Origin: Silene latifolia
Lineage: Eukaryota > Streptophyta > Magnoliopsida > Caryophyllales > Caryophyllaceae
Assembly (NCBI RefSeq): GCF_048544455.1
Contig: NC_133536.1
Location: 168,350,325 to 168,414,324 of the forward strand
DNA length: 64,000 bases
Direction of reading: 5' to 3'
Part shown: one piece after another, positions 20,521 to 32,083 of the stretch
How the letters are laid out: every line of letters begins with the position of its first letter
Numbering within the stretch: position 1 is the first letter of the stretch
Notes under the pieces: model-generated
The model's database searches: none
What the model saw: the letters and a program-made list of their open reading frames with translations, nothing else
What the model was told of the DNA's origin: nothing
Position numbers and translations under genes: made by a program

Positions 20521-21733
20521 TCACTCTTGACCTAAGGACTTAAGCCCCATTCCCCTCGACGTATCAACGACTAGTCTCCTAGCCAGCCCTTTAGTAAAGG
20601 GATCAGCAAGATTGTTTTCGGACTTCACATAGTCCAAAGCAATCACTCCATTGTCTTGGAGTTGTCTAACTGCAGCGTGCCTTATTCGAATGTGTCTCTT
20701 CTTTGAATTGTAGACACTATTCTTTGCAACACCAATAGCAGCCTGCGAGTCACAGTGCAGGGAGACCGGTGTTAGCCGTCCGCCCCACACCGTATATCGC
20801 TAAAAGGTTTTTCAACCATTCACCTCTTGTCCCGCCAACTCAAGAGCTATGAACTCCGATTCCATGGTAGAGCGTGCAATACAAGTCTGTTTAGAAGACT
20901 TCCACGATATAGCACCTCCACCCATGGTAAAGACATAACCACTAGTAGAACAGATCTCATCGTTACACTGCAACCCGATTCGCATCACAATATCCCTCTA
21001 ACGCAGCAGGAAATTTACTATAATGCAAACATAAGTCAACTGTTCCTTTTAGGTATTTTAGTAAACGACGAAGAGCATTCCAGTGTTCATTGCTAGGGTT
21101 ATGTGTATAACGACTCAGTCTACTAACTGCATAAGCAATATCTGGTCGAGTACAGTTCATTAAAAACATCACACTACCTAGGATTTTAGCATACTCTTCT
21201 TGGGAAACACTCTTGCCCAAGTTTTTACACAATGCTACACTAGGATCATAGGGTGTTCTAGCAGGCACATCATCAAAGCGATTAAACTTTCTCAACACTT
21301 TTTCAACATAGTGAGATTGACTTAGACAGATTCCATTGGGGTTTCGGATGACCTTAACTCCTAGGATAACATCAGCTTCTCCTAAGTCCTTCATCTCAAA
21401 TTGTGATGACAAAAATTCTTTGGTTCTAATTATCACCTCTAAATTATTACCAAGTATTAACATGTCATCAACATAAAGGCATATAAGCACACAATCAGAT
21501 TCTATTACTTTTGAATAAACACATGAATCAGAATTGTTAACCACATAGCCATTACTTATCAAAGTGTTGTTAAATTTCTCATACCACTGTTTAGGTGCTT
21601 GTTTCAGTCCATAAAGAGACTTGTTCAGTTTACACACTTTACTCTCTTGACCCTCAATCACAAAACCTTCAGGTTGAGACATATAGATCTCTTCCCTTAG
21701 TTCACCATTCAAAAAAGCGGTTTTAACATCCAT
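20521..21733 (-). pseudogene. copia III reverse transcriptase and RNase H
   Basis: RT motifs: [36 protein letters not shown], the catalytic box [24 protein letters not shown] and [19 protein letters not shown]. RNase H continues through [17 protein letters not shown] and [16 protein letters not shown] after a frame change near 20963, and ends with HCDSQAAIGVAKNS, RIRHAAVRQL and NLADPFTKGL. The stop is at 20521. The frame preceding 21733 carries the rest of the RT N-terminus, so there is one shift there. Confidence 0.93.
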
Positions 21734-23285
21734 CGATGTATAACAAGGTTATGAATAGCGACCAAGGCGATAAGAGTCCTAATAGTCGAAATTTTGGTCA
21801 CAGGAGAGTAAGTATCAAAATAATCAATACCCTTCTTTTGTGTAAAGCCTCTAACTACAAGTCTAGCTTTGAACCTCTCTATTGTGCCGTCAGGTCTCAT
21901 TTTCTTTTTAAAAATCCATTTACTTGTAATGGGTTTACTACCTTTAGGTAAATCAGTCAACTCCCAAGTCTGATTTGACACAATAGAGTCAAGTTCACTT
22001 TTAATAGCATCTTTCCAAAAATTAGCATCAATTGATTTCATTGCCTCACTATACGTTTTTGGGTCATCTTCTATTAAAAAAGCTGAAACAAATTCATCAC
22101 TAGCACAAACAAAGTGTATCCATGTTCGAACAAACAAAGTTGAAACAAAATCAGCTCCAAAGTTCTTTGGACATCTAGGTCTCTTAGTCCTTCTAGGTTC
22201 AACAACATGATCAATAGAAGAGCTACTACTAGCATGTGAAGAGATATCAACAGATGTAACAGGTAAACTAGGAGGTGAATCAACATTCTTCTGTAATGGA
22301 AAAACATGCTCAAAAAACACAAAGATCTCTAGCTTCAGATATAGAACGGTCACTTAAAGACATGAATCTATAAGCAGAACTATTTTGAGCATAACCTATA
22401 AAAACACAATCATAGGTCTTTGGTCCAACGGTAGGTCTCCTAAAATCTGGAAAACCCACTTTAGCCAAATACCCCCACACCTTAAGGTAACTCAGGTTAG
22501 GAGGATAGCCCTTCCAAATTTCATAGGGTGTCTTGTCAAGTTTCTTATGAGGTACACGGTTAAGAATGTGACAAGCCGATAGAATTGCTTCCCCACATAT
22601 CGTCGAAAAGGCCGAACTTAAAAGCATAGCATTCATCATCTCTTTTAAGGTTCTATTTTTTCGTTCAGCTACGCCGTTAGACTGAGGTAAGTAAGGTGGA
22701 CTAGTCTCATGTATTAAGCCGTTAGCGGCACAAAAGTCGGCTAGATAACTAGATTTATACTCACCACCCCTATCAGACCTTACCCTTTTAATTTTTCTGT
22801 CGAGTTGATTTTCGACTTCATTTTTAAAGTTTATAAACGATTGTTCTGCTTCATCTTTAGTCTTAAGCAGATAGACACGGGTGTACCTTGAACAGTCGTC
22901 TATAAAGGTGACATAATAATTCTTTCCACCTCTACTTGCCACATTTTTGAAGTCAGCTAGGTCGGTGTGAATTAACTCAAGAAGACTCGTATTCCTAGTT
23001 GTGACAGGTTTACTAGGTTTCTTTGTGAATTTAGCCTCAACACAGCTAGCACATTTAGAGAATTCTTGACTCGTCAAACTTGGAATTAAACTCATAGTTC
23101 TAAGTTTTTTAATATAGTCAACATTCACATGACCTAATCTACCATGCCAAACATCAATAGACTCTGCAATATAAGCAGAAGTAGATGCATTATTATTAAA
23201 AACTGAATCAGTGTTCAATACAAAAAGACCCCCAGACAGATAACCCTTGCCCACAAATTCCCCATTACGCGACATCAGCACAAAG
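21709..23285 (-). pseudogene. copia III pre-integrase, integrase and RT N-terminus
   Basis: From 23280 down: NGEFVGKGYLSGGLFVLNT, then DVWHGRLGHVNVDYIKKL and CASCVEAKFTKKP (GAG_pre-integrs zinc site). The integrase core has LIHTDLADFKN, TFIDDCSRYTRVY, RSDRGGEYKS and QSNGVAERKNRTLKEMM, so all catalytic acidic residues can be seen. The frame then shifts near 22330; the next frame (22353-21709) gives FWKDAIKSELDSIVSNQTWE, SKWIFKKKMRPDGTIE and KARLVVRGFTQKKGIDYF. Confidence 0.92.
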
Positions 23286-23730
23286 GTTCTCGTAGACATG
23301 AACTTGTTCCATGATGGGTTTCCCGTCAGCCATCTGAAATTCCAGCCACTTACCCACAACATATTTCTTTTTCCCCGCATCATCAGCCCCATACTTGGCC
23401 TCTAAGGACTCCCATATCAGTTTGGAGGACTTATGAACCATAAATAGGTCAAAAAGGGTGTCGGTCATGTTGTTTAGAAGCTGGCATCTAACAAGTTTAT
23501 TGTCCTTATCAAATTTCTTAATATCCTCTTCGTTTGACTTAACAACGATTTAGCGGGAGGGGTGTTCTCTACGGTCTCGATGAATGACCCTCTTTAACGA
23601 GAGCGGGCGGGTCACTAAACAAAGACATAATCAATTTCCGGTTGTTCGAAAAACATTAACAGATTTACGTGACCGGCGCTTATAGTTATGACCGTCTAAT
23701 TTCTCAAGTTTAGTCAAATCGGAAGGGTTT
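23286..23730 (-). pseudogene. copia III gag remnant
   Basis: The minus strand gives a copia gag N-terminus (VHFSKNPSDLTKLEKLDGHN near 23720), then DKDNKLVRCQLLNNMTDTLF and SKLIWESLEAKYGADDAGKK, ending at ENLCADVA. It jumps at about 23280 straight into the pre-integrase region, with zinc knuckle and protease missing. Around 23550-23690 the frame collapses, with changes that look like CAG and CTG turned into CGT and CCG. Confidence 0.8.
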
Positions 23731-23792
23731 TTGCTAAAATGCACGACATTGTTATTCTGAAATTAACAACAACAGATATATAGTTTTCAAAT

Positions 23793-24541
23793 TGTTGGAG
23801 TAAAGATGCAGCAACAATGAAAAACGAAAAGAACAGAAGAGATATAACCCGAATCGAAGTGCCGTGGTAACGGAGCCACTGCCTTGAAAACTATATTCCG
23901 GTGCGACCGTGGTGGCGATCGGCTAGTGCCGTAGTTCCCCAAGGATAACACTACGGTCTCCAACTCGGTTTCGCCCACTCGGGCTCGTGAGACTTGGAAC
24001 GAAGATAACTATCATTACCCGAAATTTAAGAGAAGAGAAGAAAAAGAGAGGAGAGTGATTGTTGATGTGTGTTACGGAGAGATGCGAGATGATCTATTTA
24101 TAGCGAAAAAGATCGGCGACGGAGCCAAAAATCGCTCCACAAATGCGGCGAATCAAAACGGAATTAGTGGAGCATTAACGACTCTTTAATCGCGCCACTA
24201 ATACTCTCCATTGATCGATCATATTACAACTTCCAGTACACTGAATGTGGACAGCCCACTACACACAAGCCCAAAAAAGATTAAAAGGGGGCCTTTGGCC
24301 CGCACCGCAGGTGCTCTACCCAAGCCCGAGCTCGAGCCGGGCCGCGCCGGCGCGCGTGTGTGTTTGGACCCAAACCCACAGGCTCAACAATCCCAACAAA
24401 AGCCTCCTTGGTCCACACAATTGGCTAGTGATAGACAAAAGACAATATAAACACAAGGAGACCAAGCTACTCCACCGATGTGGGATATCAAATGGAAAGT
24501 TGGACAAATTAACTTGGCTTTTACAGCCATCATTTCCAACA
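23793..24541 (-). repeat. 5' LTR of copia element III
   Basis: 749 bp, same ends as 19282-20039. Where the left LTR has CAG or CTG this copy often has CGG, CGA or TCG. The sequence just left of it (minus-strand start ATTTGAAAACTATATATC) does not match a tRNA-Met primer site. Confidence 0.93.
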
Positions 24542-24546
24542 GTTAA

Positions 24547-25869
24547 TTGCACATTAAGAGAAACCTATGAGCCAATTTGCTACATTTATAAGTTAAAGGA
24601 CTTAATTGTACATAGTATCAAACTTATGGGGGTGATTTGCTATATTTCCCTATTTTTCTATAATATATCTTAAATTTACGATGAAATAAATTATGAGGCA
24701 AATTCACTATACTCCCACTATTAATAATTTACTTAAATCGATTGGTTAACTAATTGTTCATATATACTTTCTTTTGTTGTTAGTATTGTTGCTTTTATTA
24801 CATTCGTTATTACTACTGTTACTTTCACTATTATTGTTACATAATTATTGTTACATAATTATTGTTACTTTTACTATTGCCACATTAACATTGATAATTT
24901 CACTACTCCCGTTGTTACTTCTATTAGTTTCACTACTCTTGCTCGCCGCTAATATCGTTACTTTGACTATTAAAATGATTACTATCATAGTACTATATCC
25001 AATATTACTATCATATTTTTCGCTTTGTATGCAGGTCATTTGGGGCACTTTTTCGTGTGCAATTAAACGTTCTTCTTGTTCTTGTTAATGCTTGGTGGGT
25101 TGTAAGAAACATATATTGCCACACTGCTACTTGTAGTAATTGGTCTTTTAATTTTAGGGAAAAGGGCATAATGATATTGGGGTGTCCAACATATTGTAGA
25201 AGATGAAATGTTTTTTTTCTTTTTTCCGAGTATATCTAGCTACTGAGTTGAAGAGCCATCAAATATATAGCTACTGAGTTGAAGCAAATCTGTAACTGGT
25301 GGCTTCAGAAATAATTCATTGTTGAACATGAAATACATTTGGTGGATGCTAACTTTGTTTTAGTCTGCCAATGCAAGTTTTGAGTTGCTCGCCACCTCAT
25401 GTATTTCGTCTAGCATTTGCTTGCATTCGTGACACGCTGAAGCATCTCAAATGTTCGAACCATTTATGTTGGCTTGTTGAGGTTCCTGTCAGATGGAGTG
25501 GAAGAAGGGTGTTGATGCCTTGCATAACTAGGAGCAGTAATGGAGTCTTTTTAAAAAATATTTGCTGATAAATAATTTCACTAAGAATGTATTCTTATAA
25601 AAGTTCCTCTGTTGACATCTAAAATGAGGCCAAAGTCCTCTTGAATATAGAATAATAATCCAACATTAAAAACAGCATGATTAGAATTACAGTAATAATC
25701 CAACCCGGTGATCTGATATTCTAAAAGATCTTGAAAAGAAAAAAGCTCTACTTGCTAGACCGCCATAGAAACCAGAATAACTAACTGACAAAGGCAACGC
25801 AGTTTGCATCAATCTTAAACATTACCATCTCCAAAAGTTAGATTGAACATTCCTTCAATGAAGTAATTT
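24547..25869. other. unassigned region downstream of LSM6
   Basis: AT-rich, with a CTTTTATT/ATTGTTAC-rich part at 24770-25020. It presumably includes the LSM6 3' UTR at its right end. Short plus-strand frames at 24774-25088 and 25371-25568 show no domain I recognise. A duplicated ATATAGCTACTGAGTTGAAG (about 25229-25285) is the only repeat seen. Confidence 0.5.
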
Positions 25870-28800
25870 CTAAAGTTGAGCTCCATCAGCGAGTGTCCTC
25901 TTTGTTGTACTGATATAAAGCACTGCATTTGGATAGGAGACATTAATTAATTATCTAGAAGAGATTCAAATGGGATACATATTCAGGTTCACTGTTCATA
26001 CCATTATTCCCGCGAATGAACGCATCACCATATTTGTTTTTAAGCTGTCCATTGACGTACTCCTCCGTTTGCTCCATGGCAATATTCATGTAGCCATCAA
26101 GGCAAGCTAAAATGCCTGCATATATTTAATGAATTAACGCTTAACTTGATTCTCATGGTACAAACAAAACTAAATAACACAGGGCCTGTAAAACGGCATT
26201 GACCTCCATCACTTGCATTCAACTACCTCCTATTATTGTTTACATGAATCTCAATACTACTAAAAGTATATATCCAAAAAACTAGTACAGTAAAATTCAA
26301 ATGAAGTTATCAAGGTCTTCAATGATTGGAATACCTTCTTAACATTGTCCATAGTAGTCTGGCATGGTAAGTACAAAAATTGTCTTCATATCGAGAACAA
26401 ATGGTTCCATCATGCTAGCTAATCTTACTTCCACTCTTCACTTTTAGAACCATACCCATGTCAACACAACACAATGTGGATATACGCATGAATTCTGTAC
26501 CCGGCTTGTATTAGTCCTAATCTGGCGGTCTTCATCAAAGGAAGGCAGATTGTTGAGAATGTGCTCATCTGCCAGGATTTAGTGAGATTGTATGGTAGGA
26601 AATCAGTCTCACCAAGGTGTATGATTAAAATTGATAGGAAGAAAGCATATGATTCTCTGGAGTGGGACTTCCTTGCTCAAATGTTGAGTCATTGTTAATT
26701 CTTCAACGAAAGATGAAGGCCGGCCGTGTCGGCGCCGGAGAGAGTACAGCGGTGAATTTTTCGTGAAGAAGAAGATCAGGGTTGGGTTATAGTGAAGAAG
26801 AAGAAGAAGAAGGGTGAAATACAATATTTTTCGTTTTGTTTGGAATGGTGGCGACGGCGTTGCATAGTTGTGAAAACTGAATAGTTGAAAAAAGTTAGGA
26901 CCTAATAAAAGTTGACTAGTCAAATTTCTTTATTTTTAATTATTTTTGTTAACAAGTCCCAAGGCAACTCTTTGTTTCCATTTGCCAAGTTTAAAAAAGG
27001 TATAGTTTATTATTTATGTTTTTTTTTTTGGCAATCGACTTTATATACGAACTAGAATTTTTAATTTTATGGAAACTGTATGTTTATTTTTATTTATAAA
27101 AATAACATGTCGTGTCGTGTCAGTTCGTCAAGACACACCGTTGACCGTGCCGGGGTAATTCAAAAATTTCGTGTCGGACACGCCAACACGTGTCCGACAC
27201 CGACACGTGTTGGAGTAACACTCCATGAAAGATCTTCCTCCATGCCCAACTGGAATTAATAGTTGGTTGGTAAGACCTCCAATTTCTGCCTTTCATATAA
27301 ATATGGTCCACCCATTGTGCCCATAGGTGATCAGCTTTAGAGGCCAACCACCACACATACTTTCCTATCAAAGCCTCATTCCAGGTTGTGCGCCTTTTTA
27401 TTCCCACCTGTTTCTGTGCTTACATACATGCTCCCAAACCACCAAAGGTGCTTCGATAAATGTCTCTCCACCACTCCACAGGTAATTCCTGCAAATGGCC
27501 TCTATTTTATGAATCACACTGACAGGCAATACAAAAATAGATGCCCAGTATTGATGCAAAGCCAACAGAACAGCTTTAACCATTACCAACCTCCCAGCAT
27601 AGGAGAGTTTCCTAGCACCAAACTCTTGATCCTGCACACTATCTTTTCCACCGCAATCTGACAATCCATTTTCCCGAGTCTTTTAGAGCAAATGGGAATA
27701 CCAAGGTATCTGAAAGGCAACTGTCCCTTGGAGCAGTTAGAAATTAGAAACTTTCAGCACCTCAGCAATCACATCATCTCCCACACCATTAAAGTAAATA
27801 TTGGACTTGGAAGTGTTCATTTGGAGGTCACTAGCTTCAGAAAAAGTCTGGAAGGCTCTAAATAACAAATAGATTCAAGATCACCTCTACAGAATAGCAA
27901 AAGGTCGTCTGCAAATATGAGATGAATAAATTTTAGCTTTGTGCAAAGGGGATGATACCTGAATTTGCATTTCTCAGTAGCCACCTTAAGCACCCTGCTC
28001 AGATACTCCATAAACAAGGTAAAGACAAGGGGGACAAAGGATCCCCTTGTCTTAACCCCCTCCTGCCATTAAAGAACCCAGCCATTTGACCATTCAAATT
28101 TATAGTGAAGGTAGGAGTTGTGACACATGTCATGATCCAATTTTGCATAGTAACAAGAAAGTTAAGAGCACTCAATTTAACATTGAACTTTATACAGTAA
28201 TCCCCGTGTCTACCACAGTGCCATGTAAGTTCCACTTTTCATTTTTGGCTGACATTTTCGTCACAGCCGTGTCAGTGTCGTTTCCGGCAAAGCCAAGTCA
28301 GACACGTGTCACGTGACACGTGTCGTGTCCGACACGCGACACAAATGAACTTATGCAAGTCAACCATAGGGTGATGACCAACCAGCCAGTTGTAGGAGTG
28401 TACCCCTTATCCCCTTTAAGCCAAGCATCCCCAGTATAAGCATTAATGAAACAATCTCTAACATGAAACTTATAGCTTGATTCCTAGACTGCCAAATCAG
28501 ATACATGAACCTAGCAATGCTAGCAAGTAGCAACCACAATCTTCCATTGCAGATTAGATCTCTTCCTCATTGTTACACACCACTGCCATGTCAGCATAAT
28601 AGGAATATCAACTTTCAGCCAGTTACTCAGCATGGTCAGTGTAGCAGCACTGTATTGACAAGACCAGTACAAATGATCTAAGTCCTCAACACCAGTACCA
28701 CAGATGCAGCAAGTACAATCAGCACAGATACCCATATGCATCAGTCTACTCTTTGTACGGAGCCTGCCCCAAATTACCACCCATAGGTGAAATGAGTGCT

Positions 28801-29817
28801 TAGGAGTAATGAACAGTGTTACTCCGACACGCCGACACGTGTCGGCGTGTGACACGAAATTTCTGAATTACCCCGACACGGTCAACGGTGTGTCTTGATC
28901 AACTGACACGACACGACAAGACACGATATTTTTATAAATAAAAATAAAATTTTAAAAATAAACATACAGTTTCCATAAAAATAAAAATTCTAGTTCGTAT
29001 ATAAAGTCGATTGCCAAAAAAAAAACATAAATAATAAACTGAACCTTTTTTAAACTTGGCAAATGGAAACAAAGAGTTGCCTTGGGACTTGTTAACAAAA
29101 ATAATTAAAAATAGAGAAATTTGACTAGTCAACTTTTATTAGGTCATAACTTTTTTCAACTATTCAGTTTTCACAACTATGCAACGCCGCCGCCACCATT
29201 CCAAACAAAACGAAAAATATTGTACTTTCACCCTTCTTCTTCTTCTTCTTCACTATAACCCAACCCAGATCTTCTTCTTCTTCACGAAAAATCCACCGTT
29301 GTACTCTCTCCGGCGCCGACACGGCCGGCCTTCATCTTTCGTTGAAGAATTAACATTGAACTTTATACAGTAATCCCCGTATCTACCAGAGTGCCACGTA
29401 AGTTCCACTTTTCATTTTTGGCTGACATTTTCGTCACAGCCGTGTCAGTGTCGTTTCCGGCAAAGCCGTGTCAGACACATGTCACGTGTCGTGTCGGCCA
29501 CCGTGTCGTGTCTGACACGCGACACGCCACCTGGCAGCCGTGTCGGAGTAACGCAGGCTAGAATACATCAAATTTTGCATACGCCCGGTTCACTAATTCA
29601 GGGGCTGCAGAATACTATCAAAAACAGAGTGCGTGGGCAAGTAAAACTACCACTTGCCAGGAAGGATGAGGATTGGCTGAAGAGAAGAATGCTCATGTAA
29701 CTCACGTTTTTATTGCTGTAGAATTATCTATTGTATGTGATTACAGGTTTCCCCCTTAATCACTTGAAATTATGTAATTGGTGCTTGGTTGGATTAATAA
29801 AAGCTTACATTTCCACA

Positions 29818-29864
<47 letters not shown>

Positions 29865-31965
29865 ATTCCCATTATACTTTAAAAAAAGTTGAAATATAAC
29901 CAAGTGTTGTGAGTGCAGTGGAGCGCGGGTCACCCTCAAAGCATGCAATGGCATGAATTGCGAGGTCCCGGGTTCGACTCCCTGCATGGGCAGTATGCGG
30001 TTATTGCACGGGCACCTTCGGGGTCTATTAAAAGAGAGTGTCGGCTTAATGTGCTGTCGCATATCTCTCGGGGTTTGGTCTCTCAAAGGTGTATCGCCCT
30101 AGGTTGCTAATGAAAGATGTTCCTCGTTACTTAAAAAAGTTGAAATATTTCAAGTTTAGAAGTGTATTTTTGTTTTAAAGACGTATCCCCGCACCCGTAT
30201 CCTTATTTTAGACACCATGACAGAGTCCCTGTTTCTAAAATTTTAAATCATGTTTAGTCCAACGCTTGGATATGTACATGTGTCCAACTAGAGAACATTA
30301 TTGGAGCCCCTTCCCTATTACAAGTAGTAGAATGCTCTTATTTCCATATTAGATAATTTCAGTGTATTCACATGTTTAAGAAGTTTCTCTCTTAATAAAA
30401 CAAGGAATTAGAAAGAACAAAAATAGGTGCAAAGGCTTTGGTTTCTATCACAAAATTCCCTCTTTCAATTGCTAAGCATAATCGTCAATAAGAGAATAAA
30501 ATTTAACTTATATCAATCCTATGTCGAGGACGTTGGGCATTTAACTATTTAAGTAAGGTTGTCACTTCTAAACGTGTAGCGAGAAATTTGTCTACCTTAA
30601 TAATTCAAAATTTACTCACCACTGGAACAAGTGACTGATTTCACATGCAAATTCATGATACAAAATTATCATAGTACCTCACGTGCTCCCTCAAACTGCA
30701 GATAATCAAGGTCGGATGTATCACGATGTATGTATACCGACATATACAACCTTACCCAGTTACCCCCACAGAACAGCAACTTTTTATAGATTTCCAAAAA
30801 ATGATGCTAATTTATTACTCCAAAACAATTTCATCTTACACCAAACATTACTTGAAAGAGTAATAGCTCAATAAATTCCAAATTCTTGAGAAATCTACAA
30901 TACAAGCTCACATGTGATAAGTGAAAAGTAATCTGAGAGCTCACTAAAAGCTTCACATATACAAATGAGCAACTAAAAGGCCAAGCCGAATCAAAGACAC
31001 CAAAGTTCAGTACAGGATAACGGCAAGATATGAACTGACGAACAGCCGATTAAAAGGTTTGTAAATAATGCTGAAGCAATTAACAATCTTAAGACGATTG
31101 GTATGTAGGTTGGATGTGATGGTACAAACTTCCTATATACAATAAGGGATGTACGGGCTAATACATAAGAGTCATAGACGATCAAAGTCTTGCTCAAGAT
31201 CATAAACTCATTTAGAAGGAATTTGGTCGAGTGTTCTGAAACAGATACAGAAACGTGATGAATTCAAAATCCACCTCCAACCATAGAACTTGGTACATGG
31301 CTCGTCTATGGTGTCATGGTGAGTGGCTTTCAAAATGATATTAAAAACAATGTCTGATTAAGTAATCTGCTCAAAAGCAGTAAATGCCTATGTCCTGAAA
31401 CTCAAAGAAACGGCCACATACTTCATCCTGCTATAATCGCACAACGATTAACTCATCAGTGGCTACCAAAACCCAATACCCATCGCATCAAAATAATGCA
31501 ACCACCTTGTGCAATTACGATGCTATTCCATAACATATTAACATCACCTGGCTTAAATATTGAACTTACTATAACTATAGCCAATAACTCGAAGAAAGTA
31601 TACACCAATCACAACCTACAAGTATCAACAACAACAACAACAACATTACCCCAGTGCCTCAAATGGTTCCCGCAAATTGCGGGGTAAGGGAGGATCGGAT
31701 GTACGCAATCTTACCCTTATTTTAGCAACACAAAGAGGCTGTCATCAACATTGATTTAAAAAGAAAAACAAGTAGTACTATAATCTTACTAATTACAGAA
31801 ACTCAGTAGAACAAAACATCATAAACACAAAGGAGATTTGAAAGAATTACCTCGATAATCAACACCAGAATTAAGCTTAACAACAACAGGGCGGCCTCGA
31901 ATTGATTTAAGAAAATCAGCGGGTGTCTTGGCGCTTCCTAAACCTTTCTCACTTCCATTACTCAT
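25870..31965 (-). CDS. LSM6: U6 snRNA-associated Sm-like protein LSm6
   Basis: Three coding exons on the minus strand: 31965-31851, 26115-26002 and 25922-25870. All splice sites are GT-AG and phases agree. The protein has 93 residues, close to the usual length of about 90 for plant LSm6. It starts MSNGSEKGLGSAKTPADFLK. The Sm1 motif is VVVKLNSGVDYRGILACLDG with YMNIAMEQTEEY, and the Sm2 motif is AFIRGNNVLYIS; it ends TLADGAQL. LSm6 is part of the LSm1-7 ring (cytoplasmic mRNA decapping and decay) and the LSm2-8 ring (nuclear, binds U6 snRNA 3' end for splicing). Intron 2 has 79 bp; intron 1 is 5.7 kb because of transposons. The coding sequence looks intact, so the gene is probably functional. 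It is the only clear host gene in the window. Confidence 0.95.
26490..26693 (+). pseudogene. L1 fragment, RT block 1 (plus orientation)
   Basis: The plus strand reads GRQIVENVLICQDLVRLYG, then MIKIDRKKAYDSLEWDFLAQ: the start of the L1 reverse transcriptase core. It stops at 26693 inside the RT. The continuation of this domain lies in reversed orientation at 28176-27220. Confidence 0.85.
26694..27219 (-). repeat. left part of a TIR element (copy B), inverted
   Basis: Reverse complement of the left two thirds of the element at 28818-29552: from the TIR GTTACTCC at 27219 down to GAAGAATTAAC at 26694. It contains (TTC)n/(GAA)n, a GGCCGGCC site and CGACACGTGT motifs. The right part of the same copy is at 28177-28342 in the opposite orientation. 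Confidence 0.85.
27220..28176 (-). pseudogene. L1 fragment, RT block 2 (minus orientation)
   Basis: From 28176 down: NWIMTCVTTPTFTINLNG, FFNGRRGLRQGDPLSP and the catalytic box FADDLLLFCRGD, then FGARKLSYAGRLVMVKAVLL, ICRNYLWSGGE and WWLASKADHLWAQW, ending at WRKIFHG. It contains stops and shifts. It is the direct continuation of block 1 at 26490-26693, but on the other strand. Confidence 0.88.
28177..28342 (+). repeat. right part of TIR element copy B
   Basis: It matches 29350-29523 of copy A (CATTGAACTTTATACAG, then ATTTTTGGCTGACATTTTCG) but lacks the final 30 bp including the TIR. Confidence 0.85.
28343..28817 (-). pseudogene. L1 fragment, zf-RVT and C-terminal block (minus orientation)
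   Basis: From 28817 down: VTLFITPKHSFHLWVVIWGR, CCICGTGVEDLDHLYWSCQY and WKIVVATC, then FMYLIWQSRNQAI in a shifted frame. This is the zf-RVT domain and the region after it. The 3' end of the same L1, on the plus strand, follows at 29553. Confidence 0.85.
28818..29552. mobile_element. TIR element copy A (735 bp)
   Basis: The ends are GTTACTCCGACACG at 28818 and CGTGTCGGAGTAAC ending at 29552, a 14-bp terminal inverted repeat. Both ends are rich in CGACACG/CGTGTCG motifs; the interior has a (TTC)n stretch and a GGCCGGCC site. There is no coding frame. No clear TSD flanks it, which fits the rearrangements around it. It is probably a non-autonomous DNA transposon; superfamily undecided (MULE-like is possible). 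Confidence 0.75.
29553..29861 (+). pseudogene. L1 3' end with poly(A) tail (plus orientation)
   Basis: The frame gives IQGLQNTIKNRVRGQVKLPL with DEDWLKRRM and a stop, as at the C-terminus of plant L1 ORF2. A short 3' UTR with AATAAA (near 29795) leads into a run of about 42 A (29820-29861). It shows that the original L1 insertion was on the plus strand. Confidence 0.85.
29898..30132 (+). mobile_element. tRNA-derived SINE
   Basis: About 235 bp, flanked by the 16-bp target duplication AAAAAAGTTGAAATAT at 29882-29897 and 30133-30148. An internal pol III box B GGTTCGACTCC lies at 29971-29981, with a box A-like GAGTGCAGTGG about 50 bp upstream, spaced as in a tRNA. The body has no ORF. It sits 36 bp after the L1 poly(A). 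Confidence 0.9.
31625..31745. repeat. Au-SINE-like fragment
   Basis: A (CAA)n run followed by ATTACCCCAGTGCC, GCGGGGTAAGGGAGGATCGG and ATGTACGCAATCTTACCC. The last part resembles the 3' end of the plant Au SINE family. A decayed related string (GTCGGATGTATCACG...AACCTTACCC) is at 30711-30760. No TSD was fixed. Confidence 0.5.
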
Positions 31966-32083
31966 CTTTACAATCATTACATAAATTAAACACAGGAATT
32001 AGGGTTTTGACTATATGGGTAAATCGCTAAAATTACAAGCATCATAAGTAATTAAAGCACAATCATCCATAGATATGATTTAC
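31966..32083 (-). other. probable 5' UTR intron of LSM6
   Basis: The minus strand has a donor CACACAG/GTAAAT at 32083 and a possible acceptor TTGTAAAG directly before the ATG at 31965. The upstream exon would be about 32084-32180. Inference from splice signals only. Confidence 0.45.

Larger units (their letters stand above)
19282..24541 (-). mobile_element. Ty1/copia element III, minus strand
   Basis: The LTRs 19282-20039 and 23793-24541 (TGTTGGAG...TTTCCAACA) are flanked by GTTAA at 19277-19281 and 24542-24546. On the minus strand gag, pre-integrase, integrase, RT and RNase H follow in copia order. It is defective: the end of gag, the zinc knuckle and the protease are deleted, there is a frameshift before RT, and no tRNA-Met primer site is recognisable next to the 5' LTR. 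Confidence 0.95.
26116..31850 (-). other. LSM6 intron 1 (5.7 kb)
   Basis: The donor on the minus strand is GTAATTC (31850) and the acceptor ATATATGCAG (ends 26116). It holds a rearranged L1, two copies of a short TIR element, a SINE and an Au-like fragment. Stretches 26118-26480, 30149-31620 and 31746-31850 are otherwise ordinary AT-rich intron sequence in which I see nothing more. Confidence 0.92.

Noticed and set aside
25371..25568. 65-residue frame between copia III and LSM6
   Set aside because: Looks protein-like in part but has no domain I recognise, no clear splice sites and no partner exons; left as unassigned sequence.
29955..29990. A tRNA gene at the box B site
   Set aside because: Only part of a tRNA can be formed; box A is weak, and the unit is bounded by TSDs, so it is a SINE.
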